This document shows positions 1-8,528 of a stretch of DNA of 64,000 bases, one piece after another. Source of the stretch: Verrucomicrobiaceae bacterium (GTDB taxonomy: Bacteria; Verrucomicrobiota; Verrucomicrobiia; Verrucomicrobiales; Verrucomicrobiaceae); the NCBI GenBank assembly GCA_016713245.1, contig JADJPM010000001.1, positions 1,860,001 to 1,924,000 of the forward strand, read 5' to 3'. Numbering within the stretch: position 1 is the stretch's first letter; each line of letters opens with the position of its first letter. The notes under the pieces were generated by a model. It was not told the origin of the DNA and made no database searches. It saw only the letters and a list, made by a program, of their open reading frames with translations. Both the position numbers and the translations under genes were made by a program.

Positions 1-495
1 TGCCTGCCGCACGCCCTGCATCGCGATTGCCGCGAGCGTTGTGTAGGCCGCCTGCCAGTCCTCCACGCCCTCCGGCACCTTCGCCGCGAGCAAATCGGGC
101 ACCGCGATCACCTCAGCATGATGCGCACACTCCGCGCCACCACATGCCACGCGATCTCCCACACGGAAACGCGTGTTCAACGCATCCACCGCCACGACCA
201 CACCTGCCGCCGAGTATCCCAGTGGCGTCGGCGACTCCAAACGATTGCGCACCTTCTCCGCCGCCGCCTTCCAGCCGAGCGTCCGCGCCGTGTCGAGCAC
301 CTTGCGCACCTGATCCGGCCTCGCCCGCGCTTTTTCGAGCAGCGACATCTTCGCCTGCTCCACCTTCATCCGCTCCGTGCCCGGCGAGATCACCGAGCAA
401 GTCGTGCGCACCAGAATGCCACCCGGCATCAGCGAAGGCTCCGGTACCTCCTGCAGCTCCAAACGGCCGTCTTGATATTGAGCGAGCTGTTTCAT
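1..495 (-). CDS. Bi-domain oxidoreductase, N-terminal part (MDR zinc-type dehydrogenase domain), cut by window edge
   Basis: The first 165 residues of a minus-strand gene are present; the rest lies beyond base 1. The N-terminus (MKQLAQYQDGRLELQEVPEP), the stretch VISPGTER, the glycine segment PLGYSAAGVV and FRVGDRVACGG are the GroES-like start of a medium-chain dehydrogenase. The long helical insertion after GTER, rich in KARARPDQ-type residues, is typical of the capsule-locus proteins in which this domain is fused to a Gfo/Idh/MocA domain; I infer that fusion but cannot see it. The ATG at 495 overlaps the stop of the upstream glycosyltransferase by 4 bp (ATGA), so the two are probably translationally coupled. 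Likely role: sugar-nucleotide or intermediate oxidation/reduction for the exopolysaccharide. Confidence 0.8.
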   Translation of the reverse strand, partial: MKQLAQYQDGRLELQEVPEPSLMPGGILVRTTCSVISPGTERMKVEQAKMSLLEKARARPDQVRKVLDTARTLGWKAAAEKVRNRLESPTPLGYSAAGVVVAVDALNTRFRVGDRVACGGAECAHHAEVIAVPDLLAAKVPEGVEDWQAAYTTLAAIAMQGVRQA

Positions 496-1235
496 GCGAG
501 CGCCTCCTTGATCAGCCGCCAGATGAAAAGCGGGTTGTTGCGGAAGTAGCGTCCCGCGAGCCTGCGCGGCTCCTGGCAGACACGGTAAAACCATTCGAGT
601 CCGAGTCGCTGCATCCAGCGCGGCGATTGCTTCACCCGGCCCGTGTGAAAATCAAAAGCCGCGCCAACACCAAACATGAGCGTCGTGTCCAGCCGGTCGA
701 GATACGCATGCATGAAGCGATCCTGCTTCGGCGTGCTGATGCCCATCCAGATGATGTCAGGCTTCAAAGTGCGCACTTGGTCGATCAAAGCGGCCTCCTC
801 CTCACTCGTGAGCGGACGAAACGGCGGACACTCCGCGCCGACGATTTTCACGCCGGGGATCTTTTGCTCCAAGGCCGCCTTCAACTCCGCCGCCACGCCC
901 GGCATGCCGCCATACAAAAAGTGCGTGCGACCTGTCGCCACACCGCGACGCATCACCTCGATCATCAAATCCGGCCCATACACGCGGTCCATGTCCGGAA
1001 AGCCCTTCATCCAGCCGATCCACGACAGCGGCATGCCATCCGGCGTGATCAAAAAGGCCTTCTCCAGCACCTCGCGGAACTCCGGATGCTCATACGCCTC
1101 CGTGAGCTGATGCACCCCCGCCACACAGACGTAGCCTTTCGACTTCGAATCCAACGCCTGCTCCACGGCGGCGCAGCACGTTTCCATGTTCATCGCATCG
1201 ACTGGCGATCCGAGGATGTGAAAGCGCGGGATCAT
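492..1235 (-). CDS. WecG/TagA/CpsF-family glycosyltransferase (GT26)
   Basis: The 247-residue product matches the length and pattern of the WecG/TagA/CpsF family, which transfers a sugar (ManNAc or ManNAcA in characterised members) to a lipid-linked acceptor at the cytoplasmic membrane. Visible family features are the opening ILGSPVDAM, the substrate-site segment LITPDGMPL near residue 65, DRVYGPDLM, and the C-terminal GVGAAFDFHTGRVKQSPRWM, where the motif FDFHTG is diagnostic. There is no transmembrane segment; members attach peripherally. Both ends overlap neighbours by 4 bp, consistent with an exopolysaccharide operon. The sugar donor cannot be deduced from sequence alone. Confidence 0.9.
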   Translation of the reverse strand: MIPRFHILGSPVDAMNMETCCAAVEQALDSKSKGYVCVAGVHQLTEAYEHPEFREVLEKAFLITPDGMPLSWIGWMKGFPDMDRVYGPDLMIEVMRRGVATGRTHFLYGGMPGVAAELKAALEQKIPGVKIVGAECPPFRPLTSEEEAALIDQVRTLKPDIIWMGISTPKQDRFMHAYLDRLDTTLMFGVGAAFDFHTGRVKQSPRWMQRLGLEWFYRVCQEPRRLAGRYFRNNPLFIWRLIKEALA

Positions 1236-2572
1236 GGTTTGAGCGTGGTCACTAGCCAGCGATGCTTTCCAGCGCTGGTTTTCTCGATTTGATCCACCAC
1301 ATGCAGCGTGAGGTCGAAGTCGTCACCGAGCCTCCTCAGCAATCCAATCTTGATCGCTTCCTCCCGATCACGGGACCAGCGAGGTGTCGGTAGAAGATGG
1401 CATTCGAGCACGCCTAGCTCGTGTTGATGGAACTGCACGGCCAGGAGACCATCGAAAATGTCATCATGCATGTTCATCGCCGTGAGCGAAATGCGACGAC
1501 CCGTGCGGCTGATGATAAACTCATAGTCACGCCCGATCACCTGGCTTTCCGAGCTCCACAGGTCACCCGTGCGATAACGGATGAGCGGCATGACGTGATT
1601 GTGAAACGAGGTGGCGATGATCTCTCGATTCCCTGCGGCATCCGCTTCACCGAACTCGACGAAGCCGTAGGCAGGCCAAAAATGCAGCGCCGAGCTTCCC
1701 GGACGCTGCGCGGCGAGCACCGCTCGCTCGCTGTGGCCATACCAGTGCATCACCGGCGCTCCGAAATGGCCTTCCAACTGCTTTTCAGCCTCGGTGCTGA
1801 GTTTTTCCGAGCCGCAAAGCACAGATGTGAGCTTGAAATCGAGCTTCACGCCCATCTGCATGAGCATCAGCGCCGCGCTGGGATAGGCATGAAGGTGCTG
1901 CGGCCGAAAGCGATTCAACTCCGCCACATACTCCAGCAACCGTTCCGGCGTGAGATGATAGGACGAGAGCGCCAGCCAGTTCCTCGTGGCATCAAAACTC
2001 GAAATGCGGCCGTCAGACCGGCTGGAGGTCACCCCACCGCGAATCACCGCCACGCGATCACCGAGCTGATAGCCAACGCGGGCCCACGTCGCTTCGAGAT
2101 AAGCCTGCTCCTTGGCTCGGCTGACGCCCTTGTGCAGGAAAAAGCTCACCGGCACGCCACTCGATCCTCCGGTGGTCATCGCCAGCCGTTGCGAGGCCTC
2201 GCCGCTCACCATTTCATTGCGATGCCGGATGATGTCTTCCTTCGTGAGCATCGGATAAGCCGCGAGTTGCTCCAGCGATTCAAAGCTCTCCGCTTTCACA
2301 CCCGCTTCAGCGAAGCGTTTCGCATAATACGGTGCACGCTGTGCCGCGATCAGCGAATCCCGAATCGCGGCAATTTGATAGCGCGTGGTCGTTTCCCCAT
2401 CCCACGACTCCGATTCAGCCGCCTCACGACGAGAACGCTCATACGCCGAACCTTGCCGGATCGAGCTCGGAATGGCTCGATAAGCCCTGCCCGCCAGGGT
2501 TTTCACCGGCTGCGGTGCCGCTTCATACAGACGAAGCAGCGGATAGAGCGTGTCTTCGAGCGACATGATCAT
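1232..2572 (-). CDS. CapK/PaaK-like adenylate-forming enzyme of polysaccharide locus
   Basis: This 446-residue protein resembles the phenylacetate-CoA ligase/CapK branch of adenylate-forming enzymes. The nucleotide-binding P-loop equivalent is MTTGGSSGVPVSF near residues 130-143; further on come LHAYPSAALM, the GSEKLS segment, MHWYGHSERAVLA (equivalent of the YG-E motif) and IRYRTGDLW. Such proteins are common in capsule and exopolysaccharide clusters, where their substrate is usually unknown; activation of an acyl or carboxylated group for polymer decoration is the usual guess. The start ATG at 2572 overlaps the larB stop by 4 bp and the stop overlaps the next gene by 4 bp. Confidence 0.8.
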   Translation of the reverse strand: MIMSLEDTLYPLLRLYEAAPQPVKTLAGRAYRAIPSSIRQGSAYERSRREAAESESWDGETTTRYQIAAIRDSLIAAQRAPYYAKRFAEAGVKAESFESLEQLAAYPMLTKEDIIRHRNEMVSGEASQRLAMTTGGSSGVPVSFFLHKGVSRAKEQAYLEATWARVGYQLGDRVAVIRGGVTSSRSDGRISSFDATRNWLALSSYHLTPERLLEYVAELNRFRPQHLHAYPSAALMLMQMGVKLDFKLTSVLCGSEKLSTEAEKQLEGHFGAPVMHWYGHSERAVLAAQRPGSSALHFWPAYGFVEFGEADAAGNREIIATSFHNHVMPLIRYRTGDLWSSESQVIGRDYEFIISRTGRRISLTAMNMHDDIFDGLLAVQFHQHELGVLECHLLPTPRWSRDREEAIKIGLLRRLGDDFDLTLHVVDQIEKTSAGKHRWLVTTLKP

Positions 2573-3312
2573 CGGAGCACACGAAGAGCCGCAACGGCGG
2601 CGCCATAGCCGTTGTCAATGTTCACGACTGTGAGGCCGCTGGCGCATGAATTGAGCATGGTGAGCAGCGCGGCGATGCCATGCAGACTCGCTCCGTAGCC
2701 GATGCTGGTGGGCACGGCGATGACGGGTTGGGCCACGAGACCGCCGATCACACTCGGCAGCGCTCCATCCATCCCCGCGACGGCAATGATGAGGCTGGCA
2801 CTGCGAAGCGTGTCGAGCTTTGAAAGCACACGATGCAATCCTGCGACACCAACATCGCACACACGCGTGACCTTCACGCCAGCGAACTCGAGCGTCTGCG
2901 CCGCTTCTTCCGCCACGGGTTGATCGCTGGTGCCGGCACTGACAACCACCACCGGTGCCTGCGTGCCGCTGCGTTCCATCTGACCGATTCGGTAAAGGCG
3001 TGACACGGCGTCGTAGCTGCCGGTGGGGAAGCGTTGTAAAAGAATCGTGGCCATTTCCGCCGGCACTCGCGTGGCGATAGCACTCCCATGCGCGGCGACG
3101 AGCGCGGCGAGCGCATCGGTGACCTGCGTGAGAGATTTGCCCTCGGCAAACACCGCCTCCGGAAAGCCCTGGCGGATCACACGATGCGTATCCGCCAGCA
3201 CATCACCCGCTTCCGTGAAGGGAAGGGTGCGCAGTCGGTCGAGCGCGGCATCAGCGTGCAGCTTGCCTTCACTGACTTGCTTGAGGAGATCGCGGAGACG
3301 GGCTTCGTTCAT
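2569..3312 (-). CDS. larB: LarB, nickel-pincer cofactor biosynthesis (NaAD carboxylase/hydrolase)
   Basis: The 247-residue product has the length and layout of LarB. The C-terminal half is PurE-like: SAGTSDQPVAEEA, AGMDGALPSVIGGL and VIAVPTSIGYGASLHGI. Near the end is LNSCASGLTVVNIDNGYG, whose Cys (residue 223) fits the catalytic cysteine known in Lactiplantibacillus LarB. In that system LarB carboxylates the pyridinium ring of nicotinic acid adenine dinucleotide and cleaves its phosphoanhydride bond, the first step to the nickel-pincer nucleotide cofactor. The gene overlaps larE upstream and the CapK-like gene downstream by 4 bp each, so it is embedded in the exopolysaccharide operon. No larC is in the window. 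Confidence 0.9.
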   Translation of the reverse strand: MNEARLRDLLKQVSEGKLHADAALDRLRTLPFTEAGDVLADTHRVIRQGFPEAVFAEGKSLTQVTDALAALVAAHGSAIATRVPAEMATILLQRFPTGSYDAVSRLYRIGQMERSGTQAPVVVVSAGTSDQPVAEEAAQTLEFAGVKVTRVCDVGVAGLHRVLSKLDTLRSASLIIAVAGMDGALPSVIGGLVAQPVIAVPTSIGYGASLHGIAALLTMLNSCASGLTVVNIDNGYGAAVAALRVLR

Positions 3313-4109
3313 GCGGAGCGGGCGGCGAGGACTTCGTTCAGGCTGCCGGAGCGCAGGCCGGCGAGGTCGAGCGTGATGTACACATATCCAAGCGCCTTCA
3401 GCGCGGTGTGGATGGTATCACGCTGCTTCAAAACACGGTTCAAATCGGCCTCGGGCACCTCAATGCGTGCGACATCGCCATGATGGCGCACGCGCAGCTC
3501 GCGGAAGCCGAAGTCAAAAAGGGCTGCTTCGGCCTTTTCGACCTGCGAGAGCAGTTTGGGCGTCACCGCCGTGCCGTAAGGAATGCGGGAGGCGAGGCAC
3601 GCGGCGGCTGGTTTGTTCCAGTTCGGCAGTCCGAGGGCTTTCGCGGCCTCGCGGACGTTTGGCTTGGTGAAACCGAGTTCATGCAGCGGACTCAAAATGT
3701 GCAGCTCACGAGCGGCAGCGCGGCCGGGACGCACATCGAGCGTGTCCTCGGCATTCATGCCGTCGAGGACATGTTTGAGGCCGTTTTGCTCCGCAAAGTG
3801 CCGCAGGGCTCGATACACGTGGTCTTTGCAGAAGTAGCAGCGGTTCGGCGCATTCGCCTGGTAGCGTGGATCATCGGTTTCGGAGGTCGGGAGCAGTTCC
3901 AAGCGTGCGCCGAGTGATTTCGCGAGCTCGATGGCCTCATCCTTTTCGCTTTGAGGAAGGCTCGGCGAAACCGCGAGCAAGGCGATGACGTTTTCGGAGC
4001 CCAACGCATCCAAGGAGGCCTTCAACACGAGCGAACTGTCCACGCCACCGGAGTAGGCGACGACCACGCGTTGCAGCGGCTTGAGGTGATGAAGGAGCGC
4101 CGTGATCAT
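3309..4109 (-). CDS. larE: LarE, ATP-dependent sulfur transferase for the nickel-pincer cofactor
   Basis: The 266-residue protein carries the PP-loop ATP-binding motif AYSGGVDSS at residues 18-26, followed by PNRCYFCK (88-95) and KPAAACLASRIPYGT (from 166). The Cys at about 171 in ACLASR probably corresponds to the sacrificial cysteine of the LarE family, which donates its sulfur to the LarB product after adenylation. The ending VYITLDLAGLRSGSLNE is also family-typical. The order larE then larB, with a 4-bp overlap, matches usual lar gene pairing and strengthens both calls. It is translationally coupled to epsI upstream, an unexpected neighbour. Confidence 0.9.
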   Translation of the reverse strand: MITALLHHLKPLQRVVVAYSGGVDSSLVLKASLDALGSENVIALLAVSPSLPQSEKDEAIELAKSLGARLELLPTSETDDPRYQANAPNRCYFCKDHVYRALRHFAEQNGLKHVLDGMNAEDTLDVRPGRAAARELHILSPLHELGFTKPNVREAAKALGLPNWNKPAAACLASRIPYGTAVTPKLLSQVEKAEAALFDFGFRELRVRHHGDVARIEVPEADLNRVLKQRDTIHTALKALGYVYITLDLAGLRSGSLNEVLAARSA

Positions 4110-4810
4110 GGCATCAGATTCTTCTGAAACTTCGGTGCCAGGTTGCGCACGAGGTCGAGGAGCATGCCGATGGTTTGCGTGTCGGTGCGCTCACGCTGGC
4201 CGGATTGGCGAGGGTCCATGCCCTGCGTGACGAAGGCCATCACAGAAGGATAGGCCCACCGGTGGTTTATCTGGCGGAAGACACTGTCGCTAAAGCTGAG
4301 CCACTGGCGCTTCGCGTCGCTGGTGGTGGTCACATCCTTGCCGACGAACCAGTAAATGTAGTGCGCCTTGAGCACGCGACGATCCGCGGAGCGCTGGTCG
4401 AGGCGTTCGAGGGAGAGATCACGCACATAAAGCTGCTGTCCGGTGGGAAGCTCGACCGGTAGGACGCGTGAGTCGGTGATGGTCCAGCCTTGTCCGGGCA
4501 GGCAAACCTCGGGGCGATGAATGCTGCGCGTGTCCTGCCCGGCGATCACGAGTGACGCATGCGCGACATCGCGCTCCTCGACGCGACGGCCGGGCGTGCG
4601 GTAGGTGCGTTTGATCTGTGTGGTGTCGCTTGGCAGCAGTTTTTTCTCCATGTCAGACTGCGACTCTGCCTCACCGACATAGATGCCCGCTACCAGCGGT
4701 AGCGCGGTGACCACGCCGGCATCATCACCACCGCGTGCGGAGGGCGAGGAATGGCAAAGCAACGCGGTGGCGGCGCTGAGCGCAAGAATGATGAGCGAGC
4801 GCCAGATCAT
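4106..4810 (-). CDS. epsI: EpsI-family exosortase-associated protein
   Basis: This is a 234-residue protein with an N-terminal membrane anchor or signal segment (MIWRSLIILALSAATALLCH) followed by an extracytoplasmic domain. The sequence HRPEVCLPGQGW is the hallmark of the EpsI family that accompanies exosortases, as are the LVIAG and HYIYWFVG stretches. I chose the ATG at 4810: the longer reading frame starts with GTG at 4840 inside a dispersed repeat and adds only a poor leader. EpsI is usually encoded beside or fused to exosortase; here exosortase lies directly upstream, 175 bp away, separated by that repeat. The 3' end overlaps larE by 4 bp. The biochemical activity of EpsI is not established. 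Confidence 0.85.
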   Translation of the reverse strand: MIWRSLIILALSAATALLCHSSPSARGGDDAGVVTALPLVAGIYVGEAESQSDMEKKLLPSDTTQIKRTYRTPGRRVEERDVAHASLVIAGQDTRSIHRPEVCLPGQGWTITDSRVLPVELPTGQQLYVRDLSLERLDQRSADRRVLKAHYIYWFVGKDVTTTSDAKRQWLSFSDSVFRQINHRWAYPSVMAFVTQGMDPRQSGQRERTDTQTIGMLLDLVRNLAPKFQKNLMP

Positions 4811-4830
4811 GGAAGTCGAGACGCGGAAGG

Positions 4831-4984
4831 AAAGTGGCACAGGTTTGCAACCTGTGCTGACGGAGCGGACAGCGGATGAAGATCCAGAAGTGGACCGGGT
4901 AGGCAGAGAGACTCTCGAATGGTTTGCGTCATGAGTTTGTTTTTTGGCTTCGAGGCGAACATGTTAAAAACCTGTTCCACTTTC
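4831..4984. repeat. Dispersed hairpin repeat, family F copy 1 (ACAGGTTT..AACCTGT)
   Basis: Two inverted arms bracket the exosortase-epsI gap. The left arm begins AAAGTGGCACAGGTTTGCAA at 4831 and contains its own small palindrome AGGTTTGCAACCT; the right arm ends AAAACCTGTTCCACTTT near 4983. The same arms occur at 35524-35608. The centre of this copy is longer and unlike the second copy. The element lies between two genes of one operon, so it could form a stem in the transcript. Confidence 0.75.
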
Positions 4985-4985
4985 C

Positions 4986-5936
4986 TTACGGCAGAGCGGC
5001 ATTCGAGATAGCCACACGGCGGATGGCAGACGCGGGCTGCTTATTCATAAGGCGATCCATCAGCCACGCGATGCCTTGCAAGCCTGCGAGCGCGACGAGG
5101 AAGACGACGATGCCAGTGAGGAAGTGGAAGGTAGAGACCTCCTTGTCGGCATCGCCGATGGCGAAGTCCTGGCCGAAGAGCGTCGAAGCACCGAGCAGCA
5201 CGAGGATGCGGGCCATGTTCGCGAGGATGGCGAGTGGGAATGTCATCAGGAAGAGGAAGCAGCGCTGCCAGAGGCCTTTTTGGCGATGGTAGCTGAACAA
5301 GGCACCGACCATCATCAGCGCGAAGAGGCTGCGCATGCCGGAGCAGGGGCCTTCGACGTTCAGGCTGAACAACGCGCCTGCCTCGCGACCATGGGCAGGA
5401 CCGGAGAGCAAGGTGGTACCCTCTTGAATGACGGGCACATCGAGGAAGTTCAAGATGCCAGACGTGAGGCGGATCATGAGAAAGCGCATTTCGAACGCGA
5501 GGCTGCTCTCAAGGAAGGCGAGCGGCCAGGCAAAGCCGAGCATGAGCCATGGGAAAGCGCCTTCCAAGGTGCGTCGCGTGCCGACCAGCCACAGCGAGGC
5601 ACCGGCGATGAGTGTCATCAGGCCGATGAAGCCGAGGTAGAAGTTGTTCGCGCGATAGCCCGCGTAGTAGAAGAACAAGGCGATCACGATCACCGGCAGG
5701 CCGAGGTGGGTGGGCGTGGCGGGAAAAGCGGCGATCTCCGCACGGCGTCGCCAGATCAAATAGATGGCGATGGGGAGAGCGAGTGCGCCGTGCTGCCAGG
5801 TGGGGTCCTTCCAATACATCAGCAGATGCGAGAGGATGCTGCGCTTGATGGGGCCGTAGCCCGCGGCATACGGCAGCACCGCGACGAGGATCACCGCAGC
5901 AGCGAGCAGCAGGGCGAAGGAAAAAGGCTTTTTCAT
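4986..5936 (-). CDS. xrt: Exosortase (transmembrane cysteine transpeptidase)
   Basis: The 316-residue integral membrane protein has many hydrophobic helices and the three exosortase catalytic residues in order: Cys198 in EGPCSGMRSL, Arg243 in ANMARIL and His271 in STFHFLTG. Exosortases cleave C-terminal sorting tails (PEP-CTERM type) and are coupled to exopolysaccharide production, which agrees with the surrounding glycosyltransferases, Wzx and Wzy. EpsI follows directly. The start ATG at 5936 overlaps the upstream glycosyltransferase stop by 4 bp (ATGA). I cannot assign the subtype, and I see no secreted protein in the window with a convincing PEP-CTERM tail, so its substrates are elsewhere. 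Confidence 0.92.
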   Translation of the reverse strand: MKKPFSFALLLAAAVILVAVLPYAAGYGPIKRSILSHLLMYWKDPTWQHGALALPIAIYLIWRRRAEIAAFPATPTHLGLPVIVIALFFYYAGYRANNFYLGFIGLMTLIAGASLWLVGTRRTLEGAFPWLMLGFAWPLAFLESSLAFEMRFLMIRLTSGILNFLDVPVIQEGTTLLSGPAHGREAGALFSLNVEGPCSGMRSLFALMMVGALFSYHRQKGLWQRCFLFLMTFPLAILANMARILVLLGASTLFGQDFAIGDADKEVSTFHFLTGIVVFLVALAGLQGIAWLMDRLMNKQPASAIRRVAISNAALP

Positions 5937-6772
5937 GAACGCGACCGGAAAAGGATGCGCAGCAACCAGACGGCAAGCCGGGTGATGAATATCAAGGGCG
6001 CAAGCGGGTAGCGATGATGGAGGACATCAAGGTGCCACTGAGCTTTAAGCTGATAACGGGACTTTTTGGCAAAGAAGGTGGAGCGAATACGAGCTGCCAG
6101 GGAACCGCCTGCCCGCCAGAACGCGGCCTCGACAGGCGGATAGGCTTCATAAGACACGAGGTCGAGATGGCTGCGGGCGTCCACCTTCACATGAAAACCG
6201 TGCCGATGTGCCATGAGGCTGTAGCTGCTGTCTCCTGCGATTTGCGGCCAGCGGGTCTCGTCGGGATAGCCTATGGCATGGATCAGACGAGTGGAGAAGG
6301 CGACTTGGTTGCCGGCAAGCATGTCAGCCTCGTCAAAGTCAGCGCCCGAGATTGATGCGGGTCGCCGACGGAATGAGTGCATGTTGATGATGCGTCCTTG
6401 GTGAAGATAAGTCGATGCGACCATCCAGTCTGGATGCTCACGGATGACAGAGGCTAGACGGCGAATGGATGGCTCGTTGGGGAGTGTGTCGTCATTAAGC
6501 CAGATAATGGCCTGGGTGCCGAGGCGGACTGCTTCGCGCATGCCCATGGCGATACCCCCTGTCCAAAAGAGGCCACCACTACCGGCAACAACGATGACGT
6601 GAGGGTGCCGTGAGTGAACAGCCTCGGCCGTGCCATCTGTCGAGGCATCATCGACGACCATGACACGCCAGTCAGGCATGCCACGCGTCCAGCTGAGGCG
6701 TTCGAGGCAGCGCAAGGTGATCTCTCTCCGGTTGAAGACAGGAATGATGATGGTGGTGTGAAAGTCGTTCAC
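5933..6772 (-). CDS. Glycosyltransferase family 2
   Basis: A GT-A fold glycosyltransferase of 279 residues. It opens with TTIIIPVFNRREITLRCLE, has VMVVDDASTDGT (nucleotide-sugar binding) near residue 40 and the DxD-like WLNDDTLP near residue 95, then SGADFDEADMLAGNQVAF. A C-terminal hydrophobic stretch (PLAPLIFITRLAVWLLRIL) may anchor it to the membrane. I chose the GTG at 6772 because it overlaps the preceding gene's TGA as GTGA, the same coupling used along this operon; an in-frame TTG lies two codons upstream. Sugar specificity is unknown; it most resembles rhamnosyltransferase-like GT2 enzymes of surface polysaccharide loci. Confidence 0.9.
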   Translation of the reverse strand: MNDFHTTIIIPVFNRREITLRCLERLSWTRGMPDWRVMVVDDASTDGTAEAVHSRHPHVIVVAGSGGLFWTGGIAMGMREAVRLGTQAIIWLNDDTLPNEPSIRRLASVIREHPDWMVASTYLHQGRIINMHSFRRRPASISGADFDEADMLAGNQVAFSTRLIHAIGYPDETRWPQIAGDSSYSLMAHRHGFHVKVDARSHLDLVSYEAYPPVEAAFWRAGGSLAARIRSTFFAKKSRYQLKAQWHLDVLHHRYPLAPLIFITRLAVWLLRILFRSRS

Positions 6773-7965
6773 GAGCAAGGAAGGCCCGGAAGGCGGAGGA
6801 GGGCGCTGGCGAGCTGTTCGGTGACGGCATCATGGGTGTAAAGCCGGGCAAGACGCGAACGAGCTTCTTGCTGCTTTCTCTGATGCCACGCGGGATCAGC
6901 AAGGGAGCGCAAGAGAAGACGTGAGATGGCGGGCACATCACCAGGAGGAAAAAGCAGGGCCTCATCACCGAGCACCTCGGGAATGGCACCGCTGGTGCTT
7001 CCGATGGACAGAGCGCCGCAGGCGATGGCTTCGATCAGAATATGGCCAAACTGCTCCTCCCATACCTCGCCCTTATGGTTGACGGGTTTGCTACCGACGC
7101 AGAGGAGGTCGAGGCACTGGAGGAAGTGCTGGACTTGGTCGTGGGGCAAAGGTGGCAGCAGATGAAGCCATGGACGGGCTTTTGAGGCTTCATGGAGATG
7201 CTCTAACAGCGGGCCAGTTCCCATAAAGGCGAGGTGAAGGCGGGTGCTGTCCGGATTATCCGAGGCGTGAAGTGCATCCGCCGCACCGAGCAGGTCGAGC
7301 ACGCCTTTTTCCGCGACAAGACGGCCCGCGAAGCCGGTGACGAAGGATTCTGCAGGTAAGTCAAAGGAGGCACGGAGCGCATGACGTTCGTCTTTTGTAA
7401 CAGGGTGGAAGGAACCCGAGTCCACACCAAGTTGAGGGCAAACGATGACCCTCTGAAAGGGCATGCCATGATGCATGACGAGGCGTGCAGCAGCCTGATT
7501 ACCACAAACCCAAAAGTCAGCCCAGAGAGAGGTGAGGCGATAGACCCAGGAAAGGATGATGCCTTTAAGACCGGGGCGAGGAACATTCTCCCAGGTGAAC
7601 TCGCCGTAGTGCTGCACGCTGGCTCCCGGCAGGCGGCAGGCGAGCAGGGTCTGCCATTTGACGAGGGACCAGGGCTCATTCTCGACAAGCACATAGTCCC
7701 ATGAGCGACTTCTGATGAGCGGCGATAGACCAGCCAGCATGGCGGCGGTTGTGAAAGGAGTGCGTCCCACAGCCGGAAGTTCGTAATGTATCCACGAGCA
7801 TGAGGCAGGATCACGTGGAGGTATGCTAGCACCATACTGCGCTCCAAGAAAACGTGGCATGACGGTGGCGCAGGTGAGGTCAAAAAAACGGGCCAGCGAG
7901 GCGAGCTTCTTGGCGTGTTCCGGCACGGCGTAAGTGTGACAGATGATGAGCAGGGAGGGCTTCAT
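6769..7965 (-). CDS. Glycosyltransferase family 4 (GT-B)
   Basis: A 398-residue GT-B enzyme. The C-terminal donor-binding half shows VTGFAGRLVAEKGVLDLLGA (about 210), the EX7E-like region LIEAIACGALSIGSTSGAIPE (about 310-330) and DEALLFPPGD. The N-terminal acceptor half starts PSLLIICHTYAVPEHAKKL. These are features of GT4 enzymes that extend lipid-linked exopolysaccharide repeat units at the inner face of the membrane. The ends overlap the neighbouring acyltransferase (ATGA at 7962-7965) and GT2 gene, so it is part of the coupled operon. The linkage formed cannot be predicted. Confidence 0.92.
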   Translation of the reverse strand: MKPSLLIICHTYAVPEHAKKLASLARFFDLTCATVMPRFLGAQYGASIPPRDPASCSWIHYELPAVGRTPFTTAAMLAGLSPLIRSRSWDYVLVENEPWSLVKWQTLLACRLPGASVQHYGEFTWENVPRPGLKGIILSWVYRLTSLWADFWVCGNQAAARLVMHHGMPFQRVIVCPQLGVDSGSFHPVTKDERHALRASFDLPAESFVTGFAGRLVAEKGVLDLLGAADALHASDNPDSTRLHLAFMGTGPLLEHLHEASKARPWLHLLPPLPHDQVQHFLQCLDLLCVGSKPVNHKGEVWEEQFGHILIEAIACGALSIGSTSGAIPEVLGDEALLFPPGDVPAISRLLLRSLADPAWHQRKQQEARSRLARLYTHDAVTEQLASALLRLPGLPCS

Positions 7966-8528
7966 GCTGCGAAGCGTGTAGATGGCAGGATGCGGGCAGG
8001 ATTGCCTGCCGCTCTCGCATGGGCGGGCACATCTCTCGTCACGACCGCCCCCGCGCCGATCACGGCATGATCGCCTATGCTGACACCTTTGAGCACGATG
8101 GCACGGGCACCGATGAAGACATGACGGCCGATGGTCACGGGAGCTGCTCCGATATCACCCCCGTCACCGGGGAGCGGCAGAGCATGGGCGTCATGATCCA
8201 TGATGAGAGCGCCGCTGCCGATGAGCGTTCCAGCGCCTATCTCTACGCGGATGCGCGAGCTGATGGAGCACCCTGAAACACCGACATCATCATGGATGAT
8301 GATCTCGGCACCTGCATCAAGCGTCGATAGAACCACTGGCTGAATAACACCGATCTCATTGTAACGCGAAAGGCTCAGCGCGGTGAAGCGTCTGCCAATA
8401 TTGAGCCGTGAACCCAGCGTCCGGCGAATGACCGGCATGCCATAAAACCGATGAGTGAAATCAGGCGGTAGTTTCGCGGCAAACGCGATGCGTAGGCTGT
8501 ATGCCACTGAAAGCAGGCGGGAGATCAT
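7962..8528 (-). CDS. Hexapeptide-repeat (left-handed beta-helix) acyltransferase
   Basis: The 188-residue protein contains repeated hexapeptide turns (for example VEIGAGTLIGSGALI and VSIGDHAVIGAGAVV), the MDHDAH segment with the catalytic-type histidine, and the ending VPAHARAAGNPARIL, typical of maltose/galactoside-type O-acetyltransferases in surface polysaccharide clusters. It probably acetylates a sugar hydroxyl or amino group of the repeat unit using acetyl-CoA. The gene is joined to both neighbours by 4-bp overlaps. Substrate is unknown. Confidence 0.88.
   Translation of the reverse strand: MISRLLSVAYSLRIAFAAKLPPDFTHRFYGMPVIRRTLGSRLNIGRRFTALSLSRYNEIGVIQPVVLSTLDAGAEIIIHDDVGVSGCSISSRIRVEIGAGTLIGSGALIMDHDAHALPLPGDGGDIGAAPVTIGRHVFIGARAIVLKGVSIGDHAVIGAGAVVTRDVPAHARAAGNPARILPSTRFAA

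Noticed and set aside
27..1292. Long plus-strand frame (421 codons) opposite the glycosyltransferase genes
   Set aside because: It is proline/arginine-rich with no domain and runs antisense to genes with clear family motifs; a shadow of codon bias.
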